In this document: positions 22,244 to 34,180 of the stretch, piece by piece
Layout of the letters: every line of letters starts with the position of its first letter
Numbering within the stretch: position 1 is the stretch's first letter
Assembly (NCBI GenBank): GCA_018105865.1
Contig: CM030872.1
Span: 8,778,516 to 8,842,515, forward strand
DNA from: Metaphire vulgaris
Taxonomy: Eukaryota > Annelida > Clitellata > Crassiclitellata > Megascolecidae
Direction: 5' to 3'
DNA: 64,000 nucleotides
Made by a program: the position numbers and the translations under genes
Notes under the pieces: generated by a model
What the model saw: the letters and a program-made list of their open reading frames with translations, nothing else
The model's database searches: none
What the model was told of the DNA's origin: nothing

Positions 22244-22376
22244 AATTACAACAACTACTACTACTACTACTACTACAGCTACTACTACTAGCTACTACTA
22301 CTACTGCTGCTGCTTTTGCTACTAGGACTACCACTACTACGGTACTGCCACCACCACTACTATATATTATTATTAT

Positions 22377-22418
<42 letters not shown>

Positions 22419-22420
22419 AG
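21998..22420. repeat. (ACT)n array with duplicated interruption block
   Basis: The non-repeat block (agctactactactagctac, tgctgctgcttttgctac, ggtactgccaccaccac, tatattattatt) appears twice, at about 22090-22195 and 22275-22378. The array thus grew by duplication of a unit near 178 bp as well as by slippage. Confidence 0.9.
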
Positions 22421-22831
22421 CTCGGAAAAAAAGTTTCGACCTCTGATCCTTCGATCATCGTCGGAAATTATTAATCTGAACGTGGTGACTGAACACAGTA
22501 CCAACGTCGGAACAGTGAGCAACATCGGTCGCTGTACACGCGGTGACCGCGGACTAGTCTCTCTCGAGGCACGCACTCGGATGGAAGATCGATGATTTTG
22601 TCACTGCGGTCAGAGGTTCAAATGTCACGACCGATAAAAAAACCAACGATCTATGTGTAGGCCCTATAGATACAAACCTAAATAAACAAGGCAATAGAAT
22701 TTGCTTGACGTACCCATCGCGTCCATTAGGAACTAGAAATCAACCAGGCGAACACATTGTCGGATTGCACGAACCAGCCGAACTGTCTCGGTTTATTGGC
22801 GAGAAAAAAAGAACGTCGAAGACTTTTAGAT
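22421..22831. other. Stretch without recognised gene
   Basis: Unique-looking sequence. No exon or repeat was recognised. Confidence 0.4.
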
Positions 22832-22839
22832 GTGGTCAG

Positions 22840-23145
22840 CAGTGGCAGTTCCACGCGGGGGAAGAGTGGGGATACATCGCCCCACCAGACTTTTTTGCCC
22901 GTGAAACTTATTTTCGGGTAAAAGTCTAATAAAACTACGTGGAAAAAACTGCGGATGAACTTTTTGGTTTTTTGCTTGCCGACCTATTTTTCGGTAAAAG
23001 TGTAGTAAAATTAGGGGGAAAAAAATTCCCTTTTGTCAGCCTTTTTCTAGTTTATTGATTTTTTCCTTCTCTTTTCATCCCCCCACCAACTTCCTATGAA
23101 TTCAAGTCACCCCCACCCCATCAAGAAATCCTGGAACCGCCACCG
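22840..23145. mobile_element. hAT-like MITE, family B (copy 2)
   Basis: Ends CAGTGGCAGTTCCA and TGGAACCGCCACCG, with a perfect 8-bp duplication GTGGTCAG at 22832-22839 and 23146-23153. Confidence 0.9.
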
Positions 23146-23638
23146 GTGGTCAGGACACCCAAAATAGTTTTTGTCATTGCTTTATCTACGGCCCTTATCT
23201 CCCGTGGCTTTTTAATCGCACATTGAAGGTCGAAATCGGTCCAGAGGCCTATCCCATCTTTTAAGCTGGCCTCTGTCACAGGATTTGCGCAAACCCGTTG
23301 AGAAATTCAGAGGATATGTAGTATTCTGAGTACATGACAGCATATTGATTACCCCCCCCCCAACTGAAAATGTTTTCAATGCCATTAATTTCTCCCAATA
23401 GGATCTGAGACAGCCCTACAGCCCTCAATTTAGGACAATACCAACTATCTTTAACTTTGGAACAAATTTGCAGATTATAGGACAGATATTCGGCAATCAT
23501 CTTGCCCTTATTAGATAAATATGTTCATAATGCAATAATTGTTTCTGCAAGAATCTCCCACTATTATGGGCCTGTTAAGATGGTCCCGACCGCTGCCCCT
23601 CTAGTGGTTGCCCTGATGGACGTCATTTGCCAGGCTAG

Positions 23639-23795
23639 CAGGGGCGTAGCGACGAGAGGGGTATATCGATATATATACCCCCCCCCAAATCAGTCAACCT
23701 TAAAGTTTTTTATGCGATTTACACGTGGTTTAGGCCTATATGGTTTATAGTTAAGATTTATACCCTCTCAAATCAAATTCCTGGCTGCGCCCCTG
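23639..23795. mobile_element. hAT-like MITE, family A (copy 3)
   Basis: Ends CAGGGGCGTAGCGACG and GGCTGCGCCCCTG, with a perfect 8-bp duplication CAGGCTAG at 23631-23638 and 23796-23803. Confidence 0.9.
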
Positions 23796-24176
23796 CAGGC
23801 TAGGCTCCTCGAGGAGCCTAACCTGGCAAATGGTCATGAAACTATTAGAACACAATATGCATAGACTTTAATATAATAATAAACCTATGGCAACATGGAC
23901 TGGAGTGACGCCCCTAGCGAATGTTCATGAAACCACAAAGTTTGCAAAATTTAGTCTACTTCGTCATCAACTTCATCATCGTCGGGCCCAAAGACAGACG
24001 TGATTCTACTTCCAATTGCCAACATCTAGAGCATGCACAATCCATTACTTTAAATATACAAGTTAATCTAGTCAAGCTATAATAAAGGCATTTGCTCATT
24101 GCAGTTAGACTTTTCCACCCATAAACATTGGGATTAATGCAAGTTACACAGCTGAATAAAATTGTGATAAATAAAC

Positions 24177-24298
24177 CAGGGGCATAGTCAGGAATTTGAT
24201 TTGGGGGGTATAAATCTTAGAAAACATATTAAAAATTTTAAGGTAGTCTGATTTTGGGGGTATACCGATATACCACCCCCCCTGTTGCTACGCTCCTG
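24177..24298. mobile_element. hAT-like MITE, family A (copy 4, inverted)
   Basis: Ends CAGGGGCATAGTCAGG and TTGCTACGCTCCTG with the internal block in reverse order. The flanks AAATAAAC and GAATAAAT match at 6 of 8 positions. Confidence 0.75.
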
Positions 24299-24774
24299 GA
24301 ATAAATGCAAGTAGACAGTCTCTTCAACATAAAAGCTATCAACAGCAGCTAAGTTGCTCGATTCATTCCATGTAAATAATCTTCTTCAGTTTACTTTATA
24401 AATCTACATTGCAGTCAGATATTGGAAAAACAGTAAAATTCAATTAAAAAATTGCAGCAGGTTTTGATTGTATTTCTATTCACGAAGCCAGCCAATGAAT
24501 GCATTGTTGCAACAACATTAATCACATATGTTAGAATCAATATATGCACAGATATGTATACATAAAATTGTATAAGCACCACAGGCAATGCTGCGAGCCG
24601 GCCACCAAAACTAAACCTGTTATCTTTTTTTTTATCATAATCAGGATGAAGAAGGTGGGATATTACCCAATGCTCTGTCCAGCTAAGGAAGTTTACTCTT
24701 CCCCCTGTGGTGCTGCTTAATTAACATAGAATTTGCATAGCAAACCAAGACAACGACTGCAACTGAAGCCAAAG

Positions 24775-24922
24775 TCAAACACCATTGTACATCATACAAT
24801 CACTTAACACAGCGGCAGCATAAATGAAAACAAGCAATTTCTTCAAATCTTCATTGCAAATTTGCTTCAAAATCGACCACACATGGCAGATTTCATCGAG
24901 CTGAAGACTCTCCATTTTCCAG
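24775..24922 (-). CDS. Candidate terminal exon, unidentified protein
   Basis: A strong acceptor (tttttttag) is followed by an open frame W-K-MESLQLDEICHVWSILKQ that continues ICNEDLKKLLVFIYAAAV to a TGA at 24777-24775. It is helical and amphipathic and has a plausible coding look. I do not recognise the family. Phase 2 entry is needed, and which upstream exon supplies it is unresolved. It could also be a chance ORF of 46 codons. Confidence 0.4.
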
Positions 24923-25822
24923 CTAAAAAAACATAAAATAATCAGTCTACAAATATTTAAACTCTAAACGTTTCTAAATATGCCTATCAATAATCAAACA
25001 TTTAAAAACAGTGAGGCAGTGTCAGTGTTTACTGTAGGCCTTCTCTAGGGGGAATTCCCCTCCAAAGTTTTAAAATTCCCCCCCAAATTTTTTGTTAGCT
25101 GGGGATGGAAATTTCCCCCCCAAGTGTGGAGACTCAGACCTTGTCCCCCCAAACATTTCAAAATCCCTCCCCCCCCAATGTCAATGTGGCTAGAATAAAC
25201 ACTGGGCAGTGTGATAAGTTGATCCTACTGAAATACTCTAAACCCTATCATCATGCCAAAAGACAAAATTCTGATGCAAGTGTGTTGCAATATTGAATTT
25301 TATATTATGTAATATAAAGATCTAGACATCTATCCAGTTTCTTCAGCACTAATGAAAGTTACTTGCTTTCAAGGGGCTGTCAATTTTTGACCCCACAATT
25401 TTTTGTTCATCAAGTGTCAAAATTGGTGACCTTGTTTTTCCTTGCCAGGATTTTTTCCATTGTAATAAATAGTATCTCATGAAATTTCCTATATTTTTTA
25501 TCATTTATAAAAAAATAAAATTGTTGACGTTGACTTCTCTTGACCCCTCCCCTGTCAAACCCCTTCCCATTTTTTGACATAATTAATGGGACAGCCCCCA
25601 AGCTGACTTGCCACACAGATAATTTGCTTATCTTGAAGTTCATGGCCATTAATAGTCAATGATCTGGGGCATCATACCCAAGACAGGAGATTACAAAGTG
25701 AAATTAACCCAGTAGAGAAGTAGCAGTGAAGGCTAATCTTCTCATCTTTATCATATATCTGCTGCATTCAAAATTATGCAACAAAATCATCAGTTTATAA
25801 ATTTGACATTACAACACATTAA

Positions 25823-26067
25823 TTACATGGATCTTTGTTGCACAAATGCGTCTAATACATTAGGCAGGACAAGTGGCTCTCCTCCAACATTGATTTCCAT
25901 CCACTGCATCACATCTACGGAGAATGGTTTCCACGTGGAGAATCGTGTGGAGTAGATGTTGAAGCCAGTCCGTTCCACCAGAGGAGCTTCTCTGCACGTT
26001 GGTGTGGAGATGATCAGGTCTTTGTGTATGTTCCTTCTTGTCTTCAGCCATGTCCATGCACTGGGTT
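25823..26067 (-). CDS. Candidate exon, unidentified protein, two open frames
   Basis: The acceptor gtgtgaaag is followed by two frames that stay open. The better-looking one reads EPSAWTWLKTRRNIHKDLII, later TGFNIYSTRFSTWKPFSVDV and NVGGEPLVLPNVLDAFVQQ, ending at TAA 25823-25825. The other (TQCMDMAEDKKEHTQRPDHL) stops at 25860. The first has natural hydrophobic spacing and codon choice. Its entry phase (1) matches a frame at the end of the 27267 exon. No domain recognised. Confidence 0.45.
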
Positions 26068-26289
26068 CTTTCACACCAAAAACTCACAACAGAAAAGCAC
26101 AAAACAGTCAAATCCATGGAAACTTCATTATATATGCATATATAGAGCCATTAAAACACTTTAAAACCTCCAGCTAACTGTTAAATATTGGAAACTTCAG
26201 TTTCTTCTAACAGAAATTTGAATCACAGTACAAAATACAATACACAGAAACTTTCCGTGTAAGCAAAACAACAATGCAAACTACACCAA

Positions 26290-26735
26290 GGAATGTCATC
26301 TTTGCCAACAACTATAACAAAGTAAACAACCAAGAAGTGACAGCCTCTTGCCATCATTTCAAACAACCACAACAGTGACAACACAGCCAACAACACAAAG
26401 GAATGACAGCCACTTTGCCGTCATTTCAAACAACCGAAACACAACCAACACCACCAAGGAATGACAGCCACTTTGCTGTCATTTCAAACAACCGCAACAC
26501 AGCCAACACCACCAAGGAATGACAGCCACTTTGCCGTCATTTCAAACAACCGCAACACAGCCAACACCACCAAGGAATGACAGCCACTTTGCCGTCATTT
26601 CAAACAACCGCAACACAACCAACACCACCAAGGAATGACAGCCACTTTGCCATCATTTTAAACAACCGCAACACAGCCAACAACACCAAGGAATGACAGC
26701 CACTTTGCCGTCATTTAAAACAACAACCACCACCG
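26290..26735. repeat. 58-bp minisatellite
   Basis: The unit ggaatgacagccactttgcc plus gtcatttcaaacaaccgcaa and a cac/agccaacaccaccaa remainder is repeated about seven times with few changes. Confidence 0.92.
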
Positions 26736-26822
26736 CTAACAGCCTTATTCTTCAAGTGCTGTCAGGAGACTGGTTCCATACTCAACTAACGACAGACTCC
26801 ATACTCAACTACTGTAACAGTC

Positions 26823-26854
26823 AATACTTGTTCTTTGAACAAAGAACAAGTATT
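26823..26854. repeat. Perfect hairpin, 15-bp arms
   Basis: AATACTTGTTCTTTG pairs perfectly with CAAAGAACAAGTATT around a 2-nt loop. Confidence 0.85.
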
Positions 26855-26989
26855 CAGCACTCAGCCATGCACCTAAAGTAACACATGTAGGTTAAATTCT
26901 TTGCTGGCCTGCAAAGAGTTAAACCCCCACTAACGTACAAACAAATCACAAGACACCAACAATACTGGAAAACATGACCACAAACAAAA

Positions 26990-27030
26990 CCACCACAGGC
27001 TTACTTAGCCTCCTAAACTACTTAAAATCA

Positions 27031-27092
<62 letters not shown>
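26990..27092 (+). repeat. Retroposon-like end with (ATT)n tail, copy 2
   Basis: acaggcttacttagcctcct then aaactacttaaaatcac leads into (ATT)n, as at 9300-9408. Confidence 0.65.
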
Positions 27093-27093
<1 letters not shown>

Positions 27094-27266
27094 GTTCCTC
27101 TCATCACAGGACATTGTAAATTTAAAGAAATTACACATTTATCTAAAGGCAAACTATAGAAATGCTGCTACACTTGAGCTAGTACAATTCCTTTACAGAA
27201 TCTTATTATTATGTAAAATTAAATAAAAGAAGAGATTTTTGCAGCAATGTGTCACAAATGGATTAC

Positions 27267-27431
27267 CTGAATAGAGCATAAACTTCATCCGACTGTTCTG
27301 AGTGATGGTGATGGTGCTGGCTGGCAGACTGTTCCAGGTGCAAGTCACTGCAACTCGAAACTCTCATCAACAAGTGGCAGCCACATTCATCCTGGTGCGT
27401 ATCTTTGGTGCTGTCTCTGCAACTTCTACAT
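27267..27431 (-). CDS. Candidate exon of the unresolved minus-strand gene
   Basis: Acceptor cttgtgatacag, donor gtaatc. Entered in phase 2 it is open throughout (CRSCRDSTKDTHQDECGCHL to SEQSDEVYALFR, with CxxC and CxC pairs). Entered in phase 1 it gives VEVAETAPKIRTRMNVAATC and stops at TGA 27369-27367. A third frame open only in its 3' half (VAVTCTWNSLPASTITITQN) joins in frame to the better ORF of the 25823-26067 exon. The true frame cannot be settled here. Confidence 0.4.
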
Positions 27432-27988
27432 CTGTATCACAAGTCTGACAACACACTAATATCAAATAAATCTGGCATTAGAACATCAAGAATTTTAACA
27501 GCATTAATTTGCAATATTATCACTGCTCAAATTGCATACACGGCACTGTACTGCATGCATTCCTATGCAGTTAGAATCTCATAGCTGCAATACTGACAAC
27601 AAGCATATCTCCTGCACCATACGCAAAGCATATTTGCCTCAAACAAGACTCCAATCACTAATTCATTCTAAATTAGCATGTCTTAGAATTTGCCTCCATT
27701 TGTGCTATGCTAAAAAGCACAATCACACACATAAGACTGCCAAATCAATTAATTTGATCCAGATATACTCTCCTTTGTCTTCTCACACAGCACTAGTGTG
27801 TGTGATAATTTTTTCACACAATCCACAATTACTTAAAATTTTGTGTGATGTAACATCCACTCACAATCTTCCTACAAGTGTGCAACTGCCAAATATACAG
27901 TATCTACCACTCCTTTGTAATCTAACATATATAAACACACACACATTCTAATTATAACACTAATAAATATTCATATTCAGATGCTTAC
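27432..27988. other. Intron-like stretch, nothing recognised
   Basis: AT-rich; the plus-strand ORF across it has no recognisable domain. Confidence 0.4.
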
Positions 27989-28017
27989 CTTCAAGACTCA
28001 TCCTGTATTTGTCATCA
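27989..28017 (-). CDS. Candidate 29-nt micro-exon in a degenerate tandem repeat
   Basis: Acceptor gggttttag and strong donor gtaagc bound a frame reading DDKYRMSLE (phase 2 in, phase 1 out). A degenerate copy with its own gtaagt donor lies about 80 bp to the right (near 28060). This suggests duplicated exon-bearing units, but a segment this short could be chance. Confidence 0.25.
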
Positions 28018-28359
28018 CTAAAACCCACCACAAAAATCAGTATCTTCAGATAAACTTACCTTTAAGTACCATCCTGTTTTTGAGCCATAACAAAAGCCTG
28101 TCACAAAAAATCAGTATCTTTAGATAAACACCCACTAGTCTCATTCTCTATTTGTACAATTACTAAATCCAGCCAAACCTACCGGTATCTTATTTTCAGA
28201 TAAAATCCAGCTTTTAAACTAATCTTGAATTTGAACAATTATCGGTATTATAGATGGCCATAACTATTAATTATCATGTTTATCTTCAGATAAATTTACT
28301 TGTTATCTTGTGCCATTGATAATAACACTACAATAGCCTATTTTGCCACCATATGCAAT

Positions 28360-31140
28360 TTAAATCTTCCTATCTCTGTGCACAACTCACTAGCCTGCAT
28401 CATCAGTGCAATATACCATTAATCAATTATGTCATTGCTGCCTAGAGCAGGGAAATAAAATTTCTAGAGGCATTAGCCTTACTCTGCCATCATATCTGCA
28501 ATTGCTATAGCCTGTATCACCAGTGCAATATAGCATTCATCAATTGTGTCATTGCTGCCTAGAGCAGGGAAATGAAATTTCTAGAGACAATAGCCTTACT
28601 CTGCCATCATATCTGCAATTGCTATAGCCTGTATCACCAGTGCAATATAGCATTCATCAATTGTGTCATTGCTGCCTAGAGCAGGGAAATGAAATTTCTA
28701 GAGACAATAATAGCCTTACTCTGCCATCATATCTGCAATTGCTATAGCCTGTATCACCAGTGCAATATAGCATTCATCATTGTGTCATTGCTGCCTAGAG
28801 CAGGGGAATGAAATTTCTAGAGACAATAGCCTTACTCTGCCATCATATCTGCAATTGCTATAGCCTGTATCATCAGTGCAATATAGCATTCATCAATTGT
28901 GTCATTGCTGCCTAGAGCAGGGAAATGAAATTTCTAGAGGCAATAGCCTTACTCTGCCATCATATCTGCAATTGCTATAGCCTGTATCACCAGTGCAATA
29001 TAGCATTCATCAATTGTGTCATTGCTGCCTAGAGCAGGGAAATGAAATTTCTAGAGACAATAATAGCCTTACTCTGCCATCATATCTGCAATTGCTATAG
29101 CCTGTATCACCAGTGCAATATAGCATTCATCAATTGTGTCATTGCTGCCTAGAGCAGGGAAATGAAATTTCTAGAGACAATAGCCTTACTCTGCCATCAT
29201 ATCTGCAATTGCTATAGCCTGTATCACCAGTGCAATATAGCATTCATCAATTGTGTCATTGCTGCCTAGAGCAGGAAATGAAATTTCTAGAGACAATAAT
29301 AGCCTTACTCTGCCATCATATCTGCAATTGCTATAGCCTGTATCACCAGTGCAATATAGCATTCATCAATTGTGTCATTGCTGCCTAGAGCAGGGAAATG
29401 AAATTTCTAGAGACAATAATAGCCTTACTCTGCCATCATATCTGCAATTGCTATAGCCTGTATCACCAGTGCAATATAGCATTCATCAATTGTGTCATTG
29501 CTGCCTAGAGCAGGGAAATGAAATTTCTAGAGGCAATAGCCATACTCTGCCATCATATCTGCAATTGCTATAGCCTGTATCACCAGTGCAATATAGCATT
29601 CATCAATTGTGTCATTGCTGCCTAGAGCAGGGGAATGAAATTTCTAGAGACAATAGCCTTACTCTGCCATCATATCTGCAATTGCTATAGCCTGTATCAC
29701 CAGTGCAATATAGCATTCATCAATTGTGTCATTGCTGCCTAGAGCAGGGAAATGAAAATTCAAGAGGCAGTAGCCTTACTCTGCCATCATATCTGCAATT
29801 GCTATAGCCTGTATCACCAGTGCAATATAGCATTCATCAATTGTGTCATTGCTGCCTAGAGCAGGGAAATGAAATTTCTAGAGGCAATAGCCATACTCTG
29901 CCATCATATCTGCAATTGCTATAGCCTGTATCATCAGTGCAATATAGCATTCATCAATTGTGTCATTGCTGCCTAGAGCAGGGGAATGAAATTTCGAGAT
30001 ACAATAGCCTTACTTTGCCATCATATCTGCAATTGCTATAGCCTGTATCACCAGTGCAATATAGCATTCATCAATTGTGTCATTGCTGCCTAGAGCAGGG
30101 GAATGAAATTTCTAGAGACAATAGCCTTACTCTGCCATCATATCTGCAATTCCTATAGCCTGTATCATCAGTGCAATATCTTCTTTCTTTCCTTCCGTCT
30201 TTCCCTATTGGGTTGGACGATGGGTCTTAATGAGTTCCTTCCACTTCTGTCTGTCTTTTGCTGCTCTGGTCAATTGAATGAAGTTCATTTGCATTTCTTC
30301 TGCAGCCTCTTTTAAGTTTTCTATCCATGTTTTTCTTGGTATTCCTTTTCTCCTTTTCCCTTCAACATAGTTGTATAGTGCTTTCTTTGGTAGTCTTTCT
30401 TCCTTCATTCTTTTAACATGACCAAACCATTTCAGTCTTCGTTTCTGTATTGATTCGAGTATCGTTTCTTTTTGCTGTCTTTTCTCTGATCGTTTCATTT
30501 CTTATTCTTTGTCTTCTGCTGACTCCTGCTATTCCTCTTAACCAGTTCATTTCTGCAGTCATTAATCTTCTTTCGTCTTTCTTCTTTATGGTCCAGCATT
30601 CTGATCCATATAATAGCATTGGTTTGATCAGTGTATTATATAGCATTAATTTTGTTTTCAATGATATTTGTTTGTCTTTCCATATATTCTGAAGTTTTCC
30701 AAATGCTGCACTTGCCAGTCCAATTCTCCTTATTATGTCTTCTTCGCATAGTCCATCTTCTGTCAGTACTGATCCTAGGTATACGAATTTTGGTATTTGT
30801 TATATTATTTCCTCCTTTAGTTTTAGATTAACCTTCCCTTTCTTGTTCCCCATGACCATTGCTTTAGTTTTCTGTGTATTTATTTTTAGCCCCACTTCTT
30901 CTCCGGCCTTGCTTATTTCATTGGTTAATGTTTGTAGGTGATCTGCTGTTGTTGTAATCACATCTATGTCATCTGCAAACCTTAAATTATTTATTGTTTG
31001 TCCATATACTTTTACTCCAGCATCTTCTTTTGTGTTTTGCAATATAGCATTCATCAATTGTGCCATTGCTGCATAGAGCAGGGAAATGAAATTTCTAGTG
31101 GCAATAGCCTTACTCTGCCATCATATCTGCAATTGAAACC
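28360..31140. repeat. 117-bp tandem array, 16 copies, exon-like on the minus strand
   Basis: Fifteen near-identical units (117 bp, or 120 with an extra taa) run from 28.36 to 30.17 kb. One more follows a LINE insertion at 30180-31037. On the minus strand every unit has a polypyrimidine acceptor (ttcatttccctgctctag), a 76-nt open segment (SNDTIDECYIALVIQAIAIA then DMMA) and a consensus donor (gtaagg). Units at the edges are decayed. Confidence 0.95.
30180..31037 (-). mobile_element. 5'-truncated LINE inserted in the 117-bp array
   Basis: Minus-strand fragments read NNLRFADDIDVI (the RT catalytic box with FADD), LYNTLIKPMLLYGSECWT, and RRLKWFGHVKRMKEERLP with a basic C-terminus. The order and motifs are those of a non-LTR reverse transcriptase 3' end. 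The insert is flanked by an 8-bp target-site duplication TGCAATAT (30172-30179 and 31038-31045) lying inside a repeat unit. The 3' end is a short GAAA-rich tail. Several frameshifts make it dead. Confidence 0.9.
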
Positions 31141-32450
31141 TTCCTATCCTTGTGCATATCACATTATGGAATATTCTCAGTGCAATATAATATCATTTAT
31201 TGCAATTAGATTCTGCCTATATCCTTCCATATAATTCTAGCCTATATTACCAGTGCAATATGGAATCATTTATTGCTATATTGCTAGCTAGAACGCTGAA
31301 ATGTACTTTCTAAGCAGTATCTCATTAGAAGCCAGATATCAGGAAAGTGTCTTGCATGTTTTCTTATTGCTATGTTATCCAAAGCAAAGTAGCTGTTTCA
31401 TCATTGCTCAATGGTATAATGCTTCTAAATAATTAGCCATGTGCTCTCTCAAATTGCCCTGTTTCTAAATAGTCAGAATCTGCTAACATATGATTGCAGA
31501 TATATGGAATTCAGTGCCATCACTCTTACATACGAGCAATTGAATAAAAAGGTAAAGAATTTTGAAAATTCACAGATATGTATGTCAATACCTTCAAGAC
31601 ATTGCATATTTTAACATTTTAAAATAATTTTAATGTCTATTTAATTGAATGCATGACATAAACCTACTTCAAGCACATTTCGCAGCTCTTTTAGACTGCA
31701 CTTACTAGTGACTGTGGTTTTTAACACAGGAGAGATCCTGCTAAGCTACTTAAAGTTCAGATTATTATTATTAATATTAGTAGTATTATTTTCACTAATA
31801 CTATTACTAGTACTACTAGAACTACCGCCCTACCATTATTACTATTATAGTATTAGTACCGGTATTCGTTTTTAGCCATTTCATGTACAGACACACACAT
31901 TCATTCCAGACTTTTAAGCGAAGCGCGATTATAATAATAATAACTGGACTTTAGGTGGTTTAGCAGGAGCTCTCCTGTGTTAATATCATGTCAAAGAGCC
32001 CTTGAATTTGGTCTTTGTCAAGTCCCACCGCTAAAAATTTTCAATTATTATATTAATAGCAATATCTTGAAGGTATCACCATCAATGAACTGCAAATTTT
32101 GTGCAAACTGTTGTCAAAAACCATTGATTTTTATCAGCACCACTGAATACCATGTATATGCTACCTAATAATTGCTATATGTACACAATAATACATTATT
32201 ATATCTGGCAGTTCTCTTAGTGTTCTCAAAAACAGTTGTTCAAACTCAACACTATCTTTTGTAAATCCACTATATTCAAGCATTCAAAAATCTCACTTCC
32301 TAAATGCTTTTGTGATTTTACTATTGCCTGAAAACCAATATTCAGCTACTTCAAATGCATCAGCAAGTCATTTAAATATTTCTTCCTCAAACGCTACCCT
32401 GCTTAAGACTCCTCAAATAGTACTTTCCCAAGCGCTGCCTTAGTTAATAG
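31141..32450. other. Intron-like stretch with decayed repeat edges
   Basis: It holds degenerate copies of the 117-bp unit to about 31300, ATT-rich patches and a decayed retroposon end near 31745. No exon recognised. Confidence 0.45.
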
Positions 32451-32479
32451 TAGTGCAATGACTTGGAATCCTACATAAA

Positions 32480-34180
32480 ACAGGCTAATGTCTCTTGAAT
32501 TTTCAACACTGCTAGTTCAACTACAAGGTTCAAGTCTAATCATATAGACTTCCTAATTGTTGCTTTAATCAATAGCAGAGTAATGGCTAATGTCTCTTGA
32601 AATTCCAACATTGCTAGTTCAATTACAGGGTTCAAGTCTAATCATATAGACTTCCTAATTGCTGCTTTAGTCAATAGCAGTGTAATGGCTAATGTCTCTT
32701 GAAATTCCAACATTGCTAGTTCAATTACAGGGTTCAAGTCTAATCAAATAGACTTCCTAATTGCTGCTTTAGTCAATAGCAGTGTAATGGCTAATGTCTC
32801 TTGAAATTCCCACATTGCTAGTTCAATTACAGGGTTCAAGTCTAATCATATAGACTTCCTAATTGCTGCTTTAGTCAATAGCAGTGTAATGGCTAATGTC
32901 TCTTGAAATTCCAACATTGCTAGTTCAATTACAGGGTTCAAGTCTAATCAAATAGACTTCCTAATTGCTGCTTTAGTCAATAGCAGTGTAATGGCTAATG
33001 TCTCTTGAAATTCCAACATTGCTAGTTCAATTACAGGGTTCAAGTCTAATCATATAGACTTCCTAATTGCTGCTATACTCAATAGCAGTGTAATGGCTAA
33101 TGTCTCATGAAATTCCAACATTGCTAGTTCAATTACAGGGTTCAAGTCTAATCATATAGACTTCCTAATTGTTGCTATAGTCAATAGCAGTGTAATGGCT
33201 AATGTCTCTTGAAATTCCAACATTGCTAGTTCAATTACAGGGTTCAAGTCTAATCATATAGACTTCCTAATTGTTGCTATAGTCAATAGCAGTGTAATGG
33301 CTAATGTCTCTTGAAATTCCAACATTGCTAGTTCAATTACAGGGTTCAAGTCTAATCAATAGACTTCCTAATTGCTGCTTTAATCAATAGCAGTGCAATG
33401 GCTAATGTCTCTTGAAATTCCCACATTGCTAGTTCAACTACAGGGTTCAAGTCTAATCAATAGACTTCCTAATTGTTGCTTTAATCAATAGCAGTGTAAT
33501 GGCTAATGTCTCTTGAAATTCCAACATTGCTAGTTCAATTACAGGGTTCAAATCTAATCAAATAGACTTCCTAATTGCTGCTTTAGTCAATAGCAGTGTA
33601 ATGGCTAATGTCTCTTGAAATTCCAACATTGCTAGTTCAATTACAGGGTTCAAGTCTAATCATATAGACTTCCTAATTGCTGCTATACTCAATAGCAGTG
33701 TAATGGCTAATGTCTCATGAAATTCCAACATTGCTAGTTCAATTACAGGGTTCAAGTCTAATCATATAGACTTCCTAATTGTTGCTATAGTCAATAGCAG
33801 TGTAATGGCTAATGTCTCTTGAAATTCCAACATTGCTAGTTCAATTACAGGGTTCAAGTCTAATCATATAGACTTCCTAATTGCTGCTTTAGTCAATAGC
33901 AGTGTAATGGCTAATGTCTCTTGAAATTCCAACATTGCTAGTTCAATTACAGGGTTCAAGTCTAATCAATAGACTTCCTAATTGCTGCTTTAATCAATAG
34001 CAGTGCAATGGCTAATGTCTCTTGAAATTCCCACATTGCTAGTTCAACTACAGGGTTCAAGTCTAATCATATAGACTTCCTAATTGCTGCTTTAGTTAAT
34101 TCAGGCTAACGTCTCCTGAAATTTCACTACATAGCTCAACTATAAGTCTAATCAAATAGACTTCCTAATTGTTGCCTTAG
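32480..34180. repeat. 102-bp tandem array, 15 good copies
   Basis: The unit contains cttcctaattgctgctttag, tcaatagcagtgtaatggct and aatgtctcttgaaattcc, and is repeated about 15 times with decayed edges. Diagnostic variants (gctatactc with tctcatgaaat; cccacatt with caactac) recur about 610 bp apart, so part of the array duplicated as a six-unit block. On the minus strand one frame has a single stop per unit and otherwise reads a helical segment (NPVIELAMLEFQETLAITLL). Confidence 0.95.

Noticed and set aside
27267..27431. His-run in one frame as a metal-binding site
   Set aside because: It comes from a CATCAC-type microsatellite, which reads as Thr-Ile in another open frame.
28360..30170. CRISPR-like look of regular repeats
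   Set aside because: Units are contiguous 117-bp tandem repeats with no unique spacers, in an animal genome.
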